Below, piece after piece: positions 34,523 through 42,988 of a stretch of DNA of 64,000 bases. The notes beneath the pieces were generated by a model, which saw only the letters and a program-made list of their open reading frames with translations, made no database searches and was not told where the DNA came from. The position numbers were made by a program, and so were the translations under genes. Position 1 is the first letter of the stretch, and the number at the start of each line of letters is the position of its first letter. This stretch comes from JAKPAM01 sp047601745 (lineage in GTDB: Bacteria > Pseudomonadota > Gammaproteobacteria > Burkholderiales > Burkholderiaceae_E): NCBI GenBank assembly GCA_047601745.1, contig JASGIS010000001.1, positions 4,712,001-4,776,000 of the forward strand, given 5' to 3'.

Positions 34523-34758
34523 TACAGCGCATCCCTTTCGGCCTGCACCTGATCGCCACGGCCTTCAGCCATGAACTCCGGGGAGAATCGTGCGAACTTG
34601 GCCAACACGCCGGATAGCGAACGCCGAACCGGCCGAATCCGGATCTCATCACCTTCGCGCTCGATTTCCAGGTCGATGTCGGTACGGTCGTAGGCCAGAT
34701 CCGCAGGGATGCGAACGGCTTGCGAATTGCCATTCTTGAAAGCTCGAGTAGTACGCAT
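34522..34758 (-). CDS. vapB: VapB-type antitoxin (AbrB/SpoVT fold)
   Basis: 78 residues from ATG 34758 (MRTTRAFKNGNSQAVRIPADLAY), the swapped-hairpin AbrB/MazE-type DNA-binding start. The C-terminal part (LAKFARFSPEFMAEGRGDQ) would wrap the toxin. It represses the vapBC promoter together with VapC. The coupled toxin gene follows. Confidence 0.9.
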   Translation of the reverse strand: MRTTRAFKNGNSQAVRIPADLAYDRTDIDLEIEREGDEIRIRPVRRSLSGVLAKFARFSPEFMAEGRGDQVQAERDAL

Positions 34759-34776
34759 CGAAAACCCGTCGCGGAT

Positions 34777-34818
34777 GTACGATGTGTGTACTCTAGCCTG
34801 AACTGGGGTCAAAGTAAA
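34777..34818 (-). promoter_or_regulatory. vapBC promoter with overlapping operator
   Basis: On the minus strand TTTACT (34813-34818) and TAGAGT (34790-34795) are 17 bases apart. GTAC-GATGTGT-GTAC (34777-34791) overlaps the -10 box and is a candidate operator for VapB. Confidence 0.5.
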
Positions 34819-34933
34819 TACATGGATGTACGCCGCATCCGCCTTCTCGATGACGCGCCCGAGGGGACCAACAGGCGTTCAGGCAAGAGATCGAGTCTGT
34901 CGGCTAGACTCTGCCGTCCATCATCTGTTCGCC

Positions 34934-35425
34934 ATGAAGTCGAAATCGCTGGCTTTCATCCTCGGAGCGGGGCTCGTCGTGCTGATCGCGGCGGCCGCAC
35001 TCCATTTCCTTTCCGACGCGTCGCCTTCGACGCCGACGCTGCGTCCCGACGACGCCAGGCTCGTGGACGCGGGCGCGCGCGTCTATGCCGAACACTGCGC
35101 GAGCTGCCACGGCGCGCACGGAGAAGGCCAGCCCGACTGGCGCGAACGCGGACCCGATGGCCTGCTGCCCGCGCCGCCGCACGATCCGAGCGGCCACACC
35201 TGGCACCATCCGGACGAGCAGCTTTTCGTGATGACCAAGTACGGGCTGGCCAAGCTCATCGGCCAGCCCGACTACCGCACCGCGATGCCCGTCTACGACG
35301 GCGTGCTGAGCGATCAGCAGATCATCGCCGTGCTGTCGTGGATCAAGGCGCAATGGCCGGCCGAGATACGGCAGCGCCACGATCAGATCAATGCGCGGTA
35401 TCTCGAATCGCGGGCGAGCCGGTAA
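34934..35425 (+). CDS. Monoheme c-type cytochrome, membrane-anchored
   Basis: 163 residues from ATG 34934. The first 25 residues (LAFILGAGLVVLIAAAALHFLS) form a signal anchor. One heme site, CASCHGAHGEGQ, is present, and MPVYDGVLSDQQIIAVLSWIKAQWP near the end provides the distal Met ligand (AMPVYDGVLS). It is a small periplasmic electron carrier. It lies 1.1 kb from any other redox gene except the FAD amine oxidase downstream, with which it may work. Confidence 0.88.
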   Translation: MKSKSLAFILGAGLVVLIAAAALHFLSDASPSTPTLRPDDARLVDAGARVYAEHCASCHGAHGEGQPDWRERGPDGLLPAPPHDPSGHTWHHPDEQLFVMTKYGLAKLIGQPDYRTAMPVYDGVLSDQQIIAVLSWIKAQWPAEIRQRHDQINARYLESRASR

Positions 35426-35464
35426 CCGGCGACCTGACGAGCGTCGGCCCGCGTGGCCTCGGTC

Positions 35465-35499
35465 GATAAAGATTTTCTACTCTTCGTAGATACTTTATC
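35465..35499. promoter_or_regulatory. 35-bp interrupted palindrome before the amine oxidase
   Basis: GATAAAG pairs with CTTTATC as outer arms and TCTAC with GTAGA as inner arms. The AT content is high for this region. Located between cytochrome c and the amine oxidase gene, it could be an operator or a weak terminator; no T-run follows. Confidence 0.4.
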
Positions 35500-35669
35500 T
35501 GATTTGCCGGCGCCGCGAATCCGGCAAAGAATCTAGCCTGTTTGGACGACGAAATCCCTCGCGGCGCATGACTTCTCGCGGCTATGTCTTTCGGCTGGGC
35601 AAGCGGGTAGTTTTTCTTGCAGATTCGATGAACCTCGATGCGCAATCTTCCGGCGGCTTCGGCACAGGC

Positions 35670-36782
35670 ATGACCATGCAGACGGCGCGCATCGCCGTCG
35701 TCGGAGGAGGGCTGGCCGGGCTGTGCGCGGCGCGCATGCTCGAGCAACGGGGTATCCATGACTATCTGCTGCTGGAAGCCCGCGATGGTTACGGCGGTCG
35801 AATCGCGTCCACTTCATCGGTCGCCGGCAACTTGCCGCTCGACCGCTTCGACCTCGGGCCGACGTGGTTCTGGCCCGCCTATCAGCCGCAACTCGATCGC
35901 CTGATCGACAGCCTCGGCCTGGACCGTTTCGCGCAGTCCGAGGACGGCGATATGGTCGTCGAGCGTACGCAGGATGCTGCGCCGCAGCGCATGCGCGGCT
36001 ACGCGTCGGCGCCGACTTCGATGCGGGTGGCGGGAGGCATGGGTGCGCTGATCGACGCCTTGCGCCGGGATCTGGCGCCGGGAAATCTGATGCCGGGCCA
36101 GCGTGTACGGCGCCTGCGCTGCGATGGCCGTCATCTGGAACTGGATGCCGAGGATGCCCAGGGGCGGTCCAGCCGTTACCGTGTCGAGCATGTGCTGCTG
36201 GCCGTTCCGCCTCGGCTGGCGTTGGCCCGGATCGACTTCTCGCCCTCGCTCCCCGAGCCGTTGATGCGTGCATGGCGGGACACGGCCACGTGGATGGCGC
36301 CGCACGCCAAATACCTTGCCGTTTACGACGAGCCGTTCTGGCGCGAGCGAGGCCTGTCCGGCGAAGCGCGCAGCGTCCGGGGACCGCTCGGCGAAATCCA
36401 TGACCCCTCGATGCCCGGCGGCGGCGCGGCGCTGTTCGGCTTCTTCGGCGTACCGGCCCGTGTGCGTCGCGACGTTCCTGAACAGGTCTTGCGCGCGTAT
36501 TGCCGCGCCCAGCTCGCGCGGTTGTTCGGGGAACGGGCGGTGGCTCCGGAGGCGGATTTCATCAAGGACTGGGCTGCCGATCCGTGGACGGCGACCGATG
36601 CGGATCAGGACGGGGCGGGCCATCACGGCATCGCACCTGCCGCCTCGGTCGCCGAGGGCCCGTGGACGAGCCGGATCACCGGCATCGCCAGCGAATGGTC
36701 GCCGCGGTATCCGGGCTACCTCGCAGGAGCGGTCGAGGCCGCGGCGGACGGCGTCGATGCGCTTTTGGCGCGACGGCGATGA
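35670..36782 (+). CDS. FAD-dependent amine oxidase
   Basis: About 370 residues from ATG 35670; the ATG at 35676 or 35628 could also serve, and no site has a strong SD. The FAD-binding start is IAVVGGGLAGLCAARMLEQRG, followed by GGRIAS, the flavin-binding RxGGRxxS motif. The C-terminus has the conserved GITGIASEWSPRYPGYLAGAVEAA-type FAD contact. It is a flavin monoamine oxidase/phytoene-desaturase-like enzyme acting on an unknown amine. No transporter or aldehyde dehydrogenase lies beside it. Confidence 0.8.
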   Translation: MTMQTARIAVVGGGLAGLCAARMLEQRGIHDYLLLEARDGYGGRIASTSSVAGNLPLDRFDLGPTWFWPAYQPQLDRLIDSLGLDRFAQSEDGDMVVERTQDAAPQRMRGYASAPTSMRVAGGMGALIDALRRDLAPGNLMPGQRVRRLRCDGRHLELDAEDAQGRSSRYRVEHVLLAVPPRLALARIDFSPSLPEPLMRAWRDTATWMAPHAKYLAVYDEPFWRERGLSGEARSVRGPLGEIHDPSMPGGGAALFGFFGVPARVRRDVPEQVLRAYCRAQLARLFGERAVAPEADFIKDWAADPWTATDADQDGAGHHGIAPAASVAEGPWTSRITGIASEWSPRYPGYLAGAVEAAADGVDALLARRR

Positions 36783-36834
36783 ACGGCAGCGAACGAAGGG
36801 AGAGGCCATTGCGTGTCGCCGCTGCCGCATCGGT

Positions 36835-36853
36835 GATAATGATATCGATTCCC
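36835..36853. promoter_or_regulatory. Fur-box-like sequence before the first FecI gene
   Basis: GATAATGATATCGATTCCC matches 14 of 19 positions of the Fur consensus GATAATGATAATCATTATC, about 90 bases before the FecI start. Iron repression of this module is inferred. Confidence 0.65.
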
Positions 36854-36943
36854 ATCTGACCGCGCGCACGCGATTCGCCTTCGCCTCGTCCGGACGCCAT
36901 CTGTCGAGGGAATGCCTCGTTTCCCGTTGGCAAGGGCCGATCC

Positions 36944-37492
36944 GTGCTTGAGCGCTATTACCGAGAACTGCTGGGTTTTCTTTCCCGTGTAGTGAAAGAC
37001 CGCGACACCGCGGCCGATCTGACGCAGGAAAGCTACGCCCGCGTGCTGGCGGCGCGGCAGGGCGGGTAGCCTCTGCAGAACCCGCGTGCGCTGCTGTACC
37101 AGACGGCCCGCAATCTCGTGATCGACCACCGGCGGCACGGCGACGTGCGCGCCAGCGTGGAAGTGCCCGACGCGCACGCCGAAGCCGACGAGGCGCACGC
37201 CAGCCGCAATTCGGAGCCGGAAACCTTCGAGTCGTCGCGGCAGGGCGTGATGGCGCTGGTCGCCGCCATCGACGGCTTGCCGCCGCGCTGCCGCGAAGCG
37301 TTCATGCTCAACCGCTTCGAAGACATGACCTATGCCCAGGTCGCGCAGCGCATGGGCATCTCGGTCAAGGCGGTGGAGCAGCACATCAAACACGCGCTCG
37401 ATGCCTGCGAGCGCAGCCGGGCCCAGGCGGCGGGAGTCGACGAGGTGCCCGCCGCCATGCGCAAGAAACTGAATCGATCCCGGCATGATTGA
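36944..37492 (+). pseudogene. FecI-type ECF sigma factor interrupted by an in-frame TAG
   Basis: From GTG 36944 (AAGGG 8 bases upstream) the frame reads LERYYRELLGFLSRVVKDRD, then TAADLTQESYARVLAARQGG and meets TAG at 37067-37069. The same frame then continues PLQNPRALLYQTARNLVIDH and a complete sigma-4 region (YAQVAQRMGISVKAVEQHIKHAL) to 37492. Homologous FecI proteins have Gln at this place, so a single C-to-T change of CAG is the likely cause. A restart at GTG 37118 would lack most of the sigma-2 region. Unless suppressed or a sequencing error, the sigma factor is non-functional. Confidence 0.8.
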
Positions 37493-37549
37493 GTACAGAC
37501 TAGGGTATATGGCGGCTCGCACGTCTACCTGAACAAGCACCACGATTCC

Positions 37550-38659
37550 ATGAGCAACCCGCCCTTCCAGCCGGCCGACGCTTCTCGCGTGCGCGAACAA
37601 GCGCTGGACTGGTTCGTCCGGCGCCGCGACGAGAGCTTCGGCACGGAAGAGGAGCGCGCCTTCCAGTCGTGGCTGACCGCCGATCCGGCGCACCGGCAGG
37701 CTTTCGAGCACTGGCAGCGCGAATGGCAGGCATTCGACGACATTCCGCAGGACATGCGCGGCCTGCTGCAGCGCAAGCTCGCTCATGGCCAGGCCATGGA
37801 TGCGGCCAGCAGTGCCGGCGCCGAAAGGGCGGCGACCCGCATCGCGGCGACTGCCGGTGAGCGGCCCACGCCTTCGCGCCGTCGCGTGCTGGCTCCGGCT
37901 CTGGCAGCAGCCGTCATCGCTACTGTCGCGGGCGGCACGGGCCTGCTCGCCTGGAACCATTGGCAGGCCCGACCGGTGTTCATGCAAGCCTTCGGCACGC
38001 AGCGCGGCCAGCAGACCGAAGTACCGCTGCCCGACGGCACCCGTCTGCGGCTCGACACCGCGACGAGGCTGGAGGTCAGCTACTACCGGCAATACCGTGA
38101 AGTGAAGCTGCTCGACGGCCAGGCGGTATTCGCCGTCCAGCACGATGCCGGACGACCTTTTCACGTGCTGGCCGGGCCGATGCGCATCACGGTTGTCGGG
38201 ACGACGTTCTCCGTGCGGCATACGCCCGGGATACCGGGTGATGCGGGCGTCGACGTCGCCGTGGAGGAGGGCCGGGTCAGGGTGGCGCGCAACGCTGCGC
38301 AGGCCGGCGGATCCCCGGCCCACGACGAAGCCATCATGCTGACGGCGGGACAGCAGATCTCCAGCGATGCGGCGGGCGTTCTCTCCGCCATCTCTTTCGT
38401 CACCGCTGGCGGCATCGCCCCCTGGCGCGAGTACCGCGTGCGTTTCGACAACCAGCGGCTGGACCAGGCATTGGCGGAACTGGCCCGCTACGGCGACCCG
38501 CGCCTGCTGATCCGCGACCCGGCTGTCGCGGCACTGCCGATCACCGGCGTCTTCGATCCGCGCGACATGGCCACCTTCCGGCGCGTGTTGCCCGCCTCGC
38601 TGCCGGTGCGGCTGAAAGCGGCCGGCGGCGGCGCGGCGGAGGTGGAGCTGGCGCACTAG
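37550..38659 (+). CDS. FecR-family iron-signalling anti-sigma/regulator
   Basis: 369 residues. N-terminal cytoplasmic part with the DUF4880 motif (ALDWFVRRRDESFGTEEERAFQSWLTADPAHRQAFEHW), a membrane helix near residue 115 (APALAAAVIATVAGGTGLLAW) and the FecR periplasmic domain (TEVPLPDGTRLRLDTATRLEV; FHVLAGPMRITVVGTTFSVR). FecR relays receptor occupancy to the sigma factor. It belongs to the first module, whose sigma gene has the amber codon, so its output is uncertain. The gap from the sigma gene is 57 bp. Confidence 0.9.
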   Translation: MSNPPFQPADASRVREQALDWFVRRRDESFGTEEERAFQSWLTADPAHRQAFEHWQREWQAFDDIPQDMRGLLQRKLAHGQAMDAASSAGAERAATRIAATAGERPTPSRRRVLAPALAAAVIATVAGGTGLLAWNHWQARPVFMQAFGTQRGQQTEVPLPDGTRLRLDTATRLEVSYYRQYREVKLLDGQAVFAVQHDAGRPFHVLAGPMRITVVGTTFSVRHTPGIPGDAGVDVAVEEGRVRVARNAAQAGGSPAHDEAIMLTAGQQISSDAAGVLSAISFVTAGGIAPWREYRVRFDNQRLDQALAELARYGDPRLLIRDPAVAALPITGVFDPRDMATFRRVLPASLPVRLKAAGGGAAEVELAH

Positions 38660-38667
38660 CGCTGCGC

Positions 38668-38682
38668 CTTCCGACCCGGAAG
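38668..38682 (+). terminator. Small hairpin between FecR and the receptor gene
   Basis: CTTCCG and CGGAAG form a perfect stem around ACC shortly after the FecR stop, followed by ACACATTTT. It may attenuate readthrough into the receptor gene. Weak by standard criteria. Confidence 0.3.
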
Positions 38683-38772
38683 AACACATTTTCACCGGGA
38701 CGAGCTAGGGTATCCGGAAGAAGGGCCGTCTCCACGAGTAAGAACCATTCGTTTTTACATCGGGAGAATCAC

Positions 38773-41160
38773 ATGCCTCGTGTACCGCTGTGCCGGCCGG
38801 CGCCGCTCGCTGTTGCCGTTGGACTGGCCGTCGCCGTCGCGGCCGCCCACGCCCAAGGCTCGGCTGCCGGGACGTCCGGCGCACCGACGTCCTTCAACCT
38901 CGTCGCGCAGCCGTTGAGCCAGGCTCTCGGCAACTGGGCGCTGCAAACGGGCGTGCAGTTGATCGTTCAGCCGGCGCTGGTGGCCGGCAAGACCGCCCCG
39001 GCCGTATCGGGCACGCTCACGCCGCAGCAGGCGCTGGATCGCCTGCTGGCCGGCAGCGGATTGACGGCGGTACCGGAGGGCAACGCGGTCGTCATCAAGG
39101 CTGCGCCGGCTTCGGCCGGAAGCACCTCGTTACCGGAGGTCGTCGTCCGGGGAGCGCCGGAACTCGATGCGACGACGGAAGGAGGCGGCTACGCGGCCCG
39201 GGCAGCCACGATGTTCGGCAGTGCCCGATCGTTGAAGGACATTCCGAGCTCGGTGTCGGTGCTGACTCGCCAGCAGATGGACGACCAGAACATCAAGACC
39301 ATTACCGAAGCAATGCAGTACGCGACCGGTGTTTCTCCGGTCAGCTATTTCGGCAACGGGGGCGCCAGCAGCACCGCGTACTTCAACGCGCGGGGATTCC
39401 CCGTCAACGTCGCGCTGGACGGATTGTCCATCGTCAACGGCATTCAATACCAGCCGCAATTCGACATGGCCATGTACGACCGGGTCGAGGTGTTTCGCGG
39501 GCCGTCCGGCCTGCTGTCCGGTCAGGGTGATCTGGGCGGCAGCGTCAATCTGGTGCGTAAGAAACCCACCGAAAAATTCCAGCTCAAGAGCGAAACCTCG
39601 ATCGGCTCCTGGGCCAATTATCGGCAAATGATCGACGTCTCGGGACCGCTGAACAAAGAAGGAACGCTGCGCGGGCGCGTGGTCGGCGTGGCGGCCAAGG
39701 CCAATTCGTTCCTCGATGGACAGCATTCGCGCGAAGGCATGGGTTATGGGGTGTTGGAGTACGACATCGATCCGCAGACGACGGTCTCGTTGTCGGCCGG
39801 ATACCAGAAGGCGCCCGCCCACCGCCCCGACTACGGCGTAGGTTATGACTCGGCAGGCAACCTCATCACCGGTCCGAGACGATGGTCGCAGAATTTCGCG
39901 CCGGACTGGAACTACGCATCCAACACCTTCAAGGAAGCCAATGCCTCCGTGAAGCACCGTTTCGACAACGGCTGGAATGCCGAGGCGACAGTCATGTCCC
40001 GCAAATTCCAGACCTACAACAAGTACGCTTTCGCGCTTACCCCGGTTGCCGGCCTCAATACCGCGGACTATGCAGGCCAAAGGCAGAACCTGGAGTACGA
40101 CTGGCTGGGAGCCGACGCCCACATTTCCGGCCCCGTCACGCTCTGGGGCCGCAGGCACGACGTGCTGGTAGGCGTGAACCATACTTCTTACCACTACCAA
40201 GGATCCTATGGCTCGCAGGACCTGGGCTCCTACGACATCTTCTCGCCGCTCATTCCCGAGCCGGACATGCCTTATTCATCCGGTGGCAAGACCAGGACCG
40301 ATCTGTCCAGCCTTTACGGCCATGTCCATTCGCGTTTGACGGACAACCTTTCGCTGGTTCTGGGCGGCAAGGAGGTCTTCTATAGGCAGCAGACCAAGAC
40401 CACGCTGCCGATCGAAGGAGACTGGAGCAGCGACGCGAAGATGAACGGGAAATTCGTGCCCTATGGCGGCTTGATCTACGCGTTGACGCCGCAGGTGTCC
40501 GCGTATGCCAGCTATACCAAGATATTCTCCCCGCAGACCGGCGCCAGCTACTCGGGCGCGGCCATCCAGCCGTTCACCGGCGAGCAGTACGAGATAGGGC
40601 TCAAGAGCGGCTTCCTGGACGACAGACTCCATGCCACCATCGCCGCGTTCCGTATCAACGGCAACCATCTGGCGGTCAGCGATCAGTTGCATCCCGGTTA
40701 CTCGGTGGACAGCGGAGCCATGCGCAGCGAGGGCTGGGAGGCCGAGGTCAGCGGCTCGCTGCTGCCGAACTGGGATCTGGTCGCAGGCTATACGCTGACG
40801 AATACCCGATACACGTCCAGCCCCACGGCCCAAGGGCAGTCATACGACGGCGAAACGCCCAAGCACCTGCTCAAGCTGTGGAACAGCTATCGCTTCACGC
40901 AGCATGCGCTGCAAGGCTTGACCGTCGGTGGGGGAGTGTATTTCCAAAGCGCCACCTGGCGGTTCAAGCCGCAATACCGTCAAGGCGCCTACGCCATCTA
41001 TTCGGCGAAGATCGGCTATCGGTTCAGCAAGAACCTGGAGGCCGACCTGACGGTGAACAACCTCTTCGACAAGCGGTACTACAGCCGCGCGCCCTACACG
41101 TTGTTCGCCGAATACGGCGCCCCGCGCGCCGCCGTGCTGACTTTGCGCACGACGTTCTGA
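38773..41160 (+). CDS. TonB-dependent siderophore receptor with signalling domain
   Basis: 795 residues. After a signal peptide (LAVAVGLAVAVAAAHAQ) comes an STN signalling domain (FNLVAQPLSQALGNWALQTGVQLIVQP), a TonB-box region, the plug (IPSSVSVLTRQQMDDQNIKTITEAM; VEVFRGPSGLLSGQGDLGGSVNLVRKKP) and a barrel ending in Phe (TLRTTF). It resembles FhuE/FpvA-type ferric hydroxamate or pyoverdine receptors. The STN domain contacts FecR, so this receptor should both import siderophore and signal. GGGAGAA precedes the ATG. Confidence 0.9.
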   Translation: MPRVPLCRPAPLAVAVGLAVAVAAAHAQGSAAGTSGAPTSFNLVAQPLSQALGNWALQTGVQLIVQPALVAGKTAPAVSGTLTPQQALDRLLAGSGLTAVPEGNAVVIKAAPASAGSTSLPEVVVRGAPELDATTEGGGYAARAATMFGSARSLKDIPSSVSVLTRQQMDDQNIKTITEAMQYATGVSPVSYFGNGGASSTAYFNARGFPVNVALDGLSIVNGIQYQPQFDMAMYDRVEVFRGPSGLLSGQGDLGGSVNLVRKKPTEKFQLKSETSIGSWANYRQMIDVSGPLNKEGTLRGRVVGVAAKANSFLDGQHSREGMGYGVLEYDIDPQTTVSLSAGYQKAPAHRPDYGVGYDSAGNLITGPRRWSQNFAPDWNYASNTFKEANASVKHRFDNGWNAEATVMSRKFQTYNKYAFALTPVAGLNTADYAGQRQNLEYDWLGADAHISGPVTLWGRRHDVLVGVNHTSYHYQGSYGSQDLGSYDIFSPLIPEPDMPYSSGGKTRTDLSSLYGHVHSRLTDNLSLVLGGKEVFYRQQTKTTLPIEGDWSSDAKMNGKFVPYGGLIYALTPQVSAYASYTKIFSPQTGASYSGAAIQPFTGEQYEIGLKSGFLDDRLHATIAAFRINGNHLAVSDQLHPGYSVDSGAMRSEGWEAEVSGSLLPNWDLVAGYTLTNTRYTSSPTAQGQSYDGETPKHLLKLWNSYRFTQHALQGLTVGGGVYFQSATWRFKPQYRQGAYAIYSAKIGYRFSKNLEADLTVNNLFDKRYYSRAPYTLFAEYGAPRAAVLTLRTTF

Positions 41161-41253
41161 GGCTGTCGCCGCCGAGCCTGAAGTCCCGGGCCACCGTACA
41201 CGCCCGGAGCCGACCGGCGCCGCCGAGTCGCATCGATGACAAAGATCTTATAA

Positions 41254-41272
41254 GATAAGATTGATTCTCATT
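41254..41272. promoter_or_regulatory. Fur-box-like sequence before the second FecI gene
   Basis: GATAAGATTGATTCTCATT resembles Fur boxes of Bordetella-type bacteria, notably in GATTCTCATT, and lies 47 bases before the sigma-factor start. The match to the 19-bp consensus is shifted by one base. Confidence 0.55.
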
Positions 41273-41318
41273 CGCCAGGCCTCATTCTTCTGCCGGCCAT
41301 GGGTACGGAAAAGTCATC

Positions 41319-41828
41319 ATGGGCACCGCAGAAACCCCGCTTCAGCAAGGAGTCGAGCATCTTTACACAGCCCATCACGGCTGGCTGCAGGGGTGGCTGC
41401 GCCGCCAGGTCGGCAACGCCTACGAGGCCGCCGATTTGGCGCATGACACCTTCGTGCGCGTCATGGCGCTACGGCGCCCGTTGGCGCAACTGGGTGAAGA
41501 ACCCCGCGCCTTACTCACCCATGTCGCCAAAGGGTTGGTCATCGATCACTGGCGGCGACAGGACGTGGAACGCGCCTATCTGGATGCGCTGGCTCGACTG
41601 CCCGAACCGCAAGCGCCGTCGCCCGAAGCACGCCTGCTCATCATCGAAGCACTGATGCGCATCGACGCCATGCTCGCCGGCCTTCCGGGTCGCACGCGCG
41701 AGATTTTCCTGCTGGCGCAGCTCGACGGCCTGACGTTGCAGCAGATCGCCGAACGCACGCGGATGCCGGTGATCACCGTTCGCCGCCACATACGCAGGGC
41801 ACTGGTGGCGTGCATGGCGTTGGCCTGA
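41319..41828 (+). CDS. FecI-family ECF sigma factor
   Basis: 169 residues, intact. Sigma-2 starts QGVEHLYTAHHGWLQGWLRRQVGNAYEAADLAHDTFVRVM; sigma-4 ends LQQIAERTRMPVITVRRHIRRALVACMALA. It should direct transcription of the neighbouring receptor operon when its receptor binds ferric siderophore, under FecR control. GGAAAAG lies 7 bases upstream. This is the functional counterpart of the interrupted sigma gene at 36944. Confidence 0.92.
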   Translation: MGTAETPLQQGVEHLYTAHHGWLQGWLRRQVGNAYEAADLAHDTFVRVMALRRPLAQLGEEPRALLTHVAKGLVIDHWRRQDVERAYLDALARLPEPQAPSPEARLLIIEALMRIDAMLAGLPGRTREIFLLAQLDGLTLQQIAERTRMPVITVRRHIRRALVACMALA

Positions 41829-41874
41829 CGCCCGAACACGAGATAACGCGATCCCCGAAAGGCGTGGCTGCCCG

Positions 41875-42858
41875 ATGCCAGTCAACTCGATGTCAGTTAC
41901 TCCGATGCCCGATACCGACCTGCTCAAGGAAGCGGCCGACTGGGCCATGACCTTGCAGTACGACGCACCATCCGACGCGGATCGGCAGGCCTTCGAGCGT
42001 TGGCGCACGCAGAGCTCTGCGCACGAGCGTGCTTGGGAGCGAGCGCAGGCGGTCTTCCATGCCTTCGACCAGGTAACTGCCGGCCTGGGCAAGGGGGCGA
42101 TCGAGAGCCTGGAATGCAAGCAGCGCCGGCGCCGCCGCTTGCGCGTGCTGGGCATGCTTCTGGCAGCGCCGCCGGCCGCGTGGCTGGCCTGGCGCCATGC
42201 ACCATGGCACCCATGGTCCGCCGACGTGGCCACCGCCACCGGCGAGCGCAAGACCCTCCGGTTGCCGGACGGCTCGCGCCTCGTGCTCAATACCGCCAGC
42301 GCCGTCGACATCGCGTTCACCAGCGCACAGCGCCGTATCCGGCTCGTGGCCGGTGAAATACTCGTCACGACCCATGCGGACCCCTCGGCGACGCCGCGCC
42401 CGTTTCTCGTCGACACGGCCTACGGCAGCGTGCGTACGCTGGGTACCCGCTTCAGCATGCGACAGTTGGAAGACAAGCGCCTTTGCCGTGTCGCCGTCTT
42501 CGAGCATGCGGTCGAGGTACGCCCGCTGGCGGGCGCCGCCCGCATCCTGCACGCTGGCGAACAGGCCGATTTCGACGTGGCCGGCGTGCGGCTGCCTGTC
42601 GTCGTCGACCAGACCGCCGCGCTTTGGGAACGAGGGACGCTGCTGGCCAAGGACATGCCGTTGGGCGCGGTGATCGCCGAACTGGCTCGCTATCGCCCCG
42701 GCGTGTTGCGCTGCGACCCGGCCGTGGCCAGCATGCTGGTCTCGGGCGCCCTCTCGGTGGCGGACACCGACGCCGCGCTCGAACTGCTCGCCGGCTCGCT
42801 GCCTCTGCACATCGAGCGGCGCACGCGTTACTGGGTCCGCGTCGGCCGGCGCGAGTAG
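41875..42858 (+). CDS. FecR-family regulator (second module)
   Basis: 327 residues; starts at 41875, 41890 or 41905 are all possible. It shows the DUF4880 start (EAADWAMTLQYDAPSDADRQAFERWRTQSSAHERAWERAQ), a hydrophobic segment near residue 100 and the FecR fold (KTLRLPDGSRLVLNTASAVDIAFTSAQRRIRLVAGEILV; VRTLGTRFSMRQLEDKRLCRVAVFEHAVEV). It pairs with the sigma factor 46 bp upstream and senses the receptor downstream. Confidence 0.9.
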   Translation: MPVNSMSVTPMPDTDLLKEAADWAMTLQYDAPSDADRQAFERWRTQSSAHERAWERAQAVFHAFDQVTAGLGKGAIESLECKQRRRRRLRVLGMLLAAPPAAWLAWRHAPWHPWSADVATATGERKTLRLPDGSRLVLNTASAVDIAFTSAQRRIRLVAGEILVTTHADPSATPRPFLVDTAYGSVRTLGTRFSMRQLEDKRLCRVAVFEHAVEVRPLAGAARILHAGEQADFDVAGVRLPVVVDQTAALWERGTLLAKDMPLGAVIAELARYRPGVLRCDPAVASMLVSGALSVADTDAALELLAGSLPLHIERRTRYWVRVGRRE

Positions 42859-42988
42859 GCGTTCGAACCGTCGGCGGATCGAAAAAAAATCGGCCGACGG
42901 TGATCACTTTTCCGCGCTCATCCGGTGAAGGAGTTGAAGACACGCAAGGCAGCGCCTGCGTGGCCAACCCCTTGACCAGGATCGATAC

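Noticed and set aside
37118..37492. Second half of the broken FecI as an independent sigma gene
   Set aside because: It would start within the sigma-2/sigma-4 linker and lack the promoter-recognition region, with no ribosome site.
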